5,100 nucleotides of DNA. It comes from Flavobacteriales bacterium (lineage in GTDB: Bacteria > Bacteroidota > Bacteroidia > Flavobacteriales_D > Cryomorphaceae). Each line of letters starts with the position of its first letter. The stretch's first letter is position 1. This document shows, piece by piece, positions 4,039 through 5,100 of the stretch. Made by a program: the position numbers and the translations under genes. Below the pieces are notes generated by a model that had not been told where the DNA came from, did not search any database, and worked only from the letters and a program-made list of their open reading frames with translations. The stretch lies in the NCBI GenBank assembly GCA_020200995.1, contig JAIVHQ010000389.1:1-5100 (forward strand), in the 5' to 3' direction.

Positions 4039-4974
4039 ATGGCCAAAACTACCTGGAACATCAACAGCATTCCCTCCCTTTCCGGAAAAACCGCCATCGT
4101 GACGGGGGCCAACACCGGTTTGGGATACGAAACCGCAAAGTCGCTCGCCCGCAACGGCGTGCACGTGGTCATGGCATGCCGCAACATCGATAAAGCGGAA
4201 GCCGCGCGCTCGAAAATAATGGCCGGAGGATCGAAAATCAGCTTGACGGTCATGGAACTCGACCTGAACAAGCTCTCATCCGTTCGCGATTTTGCCGAAA
4301 GGTTCAATAAAAAACACGACAAACTCGACCTCCTCATCAACAATGCGGGGGTGATGATGCCACCGGCCTCTAAAACCAAAGATGGATTTGAATTGCAATG
4401 GGGCGTGAACCACCTGGGGCACTTTTTGCTGACCGCCCTGCTCTACCCAAAACTTGAAGCAGCGGGCGATTCGCGCGCTGTGCACTTGTCAAGCCTCGCC
4501 CACAAGTGGGGCCAAATCAACTTCGACGACCTGAATTTTGAAAAGAAGTACGACCGCGGAAAATCGTATGGTCAAAGCAAACTGGCCTGCCTGATATTTG
4601 CATACGAAATGGATCGCCGCCTGAAAGCGGCCGACAGCGGGGTAAAATCGCTCGCGGCTCACCCGGGCATCTCAGATACGGAACTGAGCCGCCACCTCCC
4701 GAAATGGATGCAAGTCCTGAGTCCGATCTTCTCGGTGCTCATCGCTCAGTCGCCACGGGCCGGCGCACAGCCGACACTGAGGGCCGCCCTAGACCCCGAC
4801 CTTAAAGGAGGCGAATATCTCGGCCCCGACGGATTTGGTGAGTACAAAGGAAAGCCTGTAATCGTGGATTCGGTTCCGAAATCAAAAAATAAGGAAACCG
4901 CCCGCCGACTTTGGGAAGTGTCGGAAGAACTTACAGGTCAGAAATTTGAAGTAAGCCCGGTAGCCGTGGGGTAG
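4039..4974 (+). CDS. Short-chain dehydrogenase/reductase (retinol dehydrogenase-like SDR)
   Basis: The 311-aa protein is a complete classical-type SDR. It shows the Rossmann glycine motif TGANTGLG (22-29), ACRN (46-49) at the end of the second strand (Arg48 is compatible with NADP(H) preference), DL (75-76) contacting the adenine, NNAG (101-104), and GVNHLGHFLLT (122-132) with the structural Asn124. The catalytic triad is Ser152 in HLSSLAH, Tyr177 and Lys181 in YGQSKLA. AHPGISDTELSRHLP (207-221) is the usual substrate-loop region. The order and spacing resemble the retinol dehydrogenase/WWOX-like branch, whose bacterial members act on varied lipophilic alcohols or ketones; the substrate is unknown. 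The ATG at 4039 lies 12 bp after the bundle gene, so it is probably in the same transcript. The protein is cytosolic, with no signal sequence. Confidence 0.9.
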   Translation: MAKTTWNINSIPSLSGKTAIVTGANTGLGYETAKSLARNGVHVVMACRNIDKAEAARSKIMAGGSKISLTVMELDLNKLSSVRDFAERFNKKHDKLDLLINNAGVMMPPASKTKDGFELQWGVNHLGHFLLTALLYPKLEAAGDSRAVHLSSLAHKWGQINFDDLNFEKKYDRGKSYGQSKLACLIFAYEMDRRLKAADSGVKSLAAHPGISDTELSRHLPKWMQVLSPIFSVLIAQSPRAGAQPTLRAALDPDLKGGEYLGPDGFGEYKGKPVIVDSVPKSKNKETARRLWEVSEELTGQKFEVSPVAVG

Positions 4975-4975
4975 A

Positions 4976-5013
4976 TTTTTTGAAAACAGATATTGAGTTC
5001 TAATTTCAAAAAA
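4976..5013 (+). terminator. AT-rich 10-bp inverted repeat after the SDR gene
   Basis: TTTTTTGAAA (4976-4985) and TTTCAAAAAA (5004-5013) are perfect inverted copies with an 18-base loop, beginning one base after the TAG stop. The stem is almost all A-T pairs and has no T tract on its plus-strand 3' side. Read in the minus direction the stem is followed by TTTTTT-rich sequence only within itself. It is a plausible but weak terminator. Confidence 0.35.
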
Positions 5014-5100
5014 GCCCCAAAAGGTTGTCAAAAAAAAAGTAGCCAAGAATGCGCTAATGAAAGCTTCGCTTTTGAAAAAAAGGAACGCACCGTGTGCATC
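5014..5100. other. Non-coding A-rich right end
   Basis: The stretch has a run of nine A (5030-5038) and a short hairpin AAAGC-TTC-GCTTT (5060-5072), but no start codon followed by a protein-like frame. Minus-strand reading stays open to the window edge (ending ...FLATFFLTTFWGFFE in the reversed sense), so the 3' end of a minus-strand gene from beyond 5100 cannot be fully excluded. Base composition argues for spacer. Confidence 0.3.

Noticed and set aside
3627..4379. Long minus-strand frame of 250 codons
   Set aside because: It spans parts of two well-supported plus-strand genes and the gap between them, and its Ser/Met/Arg-rich composition is typical of an antisense shadow.

Overview
The window looks like ordinary chromosomal DNA of a Bacteroidota bacterium (flavobacterial or saprospirial side; not resolved further). 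The reasons are A-rich leaders without Shine-Dalgarno sequences, one exact Bacteroidota-type -7 promoter element (TAnnTTTG), and the gene families present: an LpxL/HtrB-type acyltransferase tail, DUF6155, DUF3820, DsrE-like and a lipoprotein peroxiredoxin. Family names come from recognising motifs by eye. No database search was run.

Layout. Positions 1-237 hold the C-terminus of a lipid A acyltransferase (+). Positions 238-657 have no intact gene. They hold a hairpin pair, a roughly 30-codon minus-strand relic resembling DUF6265, two copies of a 76-bp direct repeat spaced exactly 90 bp apart, and a degenerate 16-bp tandem array. The array runs into the 3' end of a minus-strand DUF6155 gene (658-1170). 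A 308-bp non-coding stretch with a striking inverted repeat follows. Then comes a plus-strand redox group: a DsrE-like protein (1479-1835), an NAD(P)H-dependent FMN reductase broken by an internal deletion plus frameshift (1916-2306), and a lipoprotein peroxiredoxin-like protein (2351-3049). A 282-bp repeat-rich spacer (3050-3331) ends in a good promoter. That promoter starts a tight plus-strand set: a DUF3820 protein (3332-3559), a small acidic four-helix-bundle-like protein overlapping it by one base (3559-4026), and, 12 bp later, a short-chain dehydrogenase/reductase (4039-4974). The last 126 bp are non-coding.

Function. The redox group would handle thiol and sulfur chemistry (DsrE cysteines), flavin reduction (now lost) and envelope peroxide or thiol reduction. 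The DUF3820, bundle and SDR genes look co-transcribed, but the sequence does not show a shared pathway. I see no mobile-element gene, CRISPR array, tRNA or rRNA, and no convincing new system. The most useful observations are the decayed reductase, the repeat and relic zone at 238-668, and the promoter that sits almost on top of the DUF3820 start codon.
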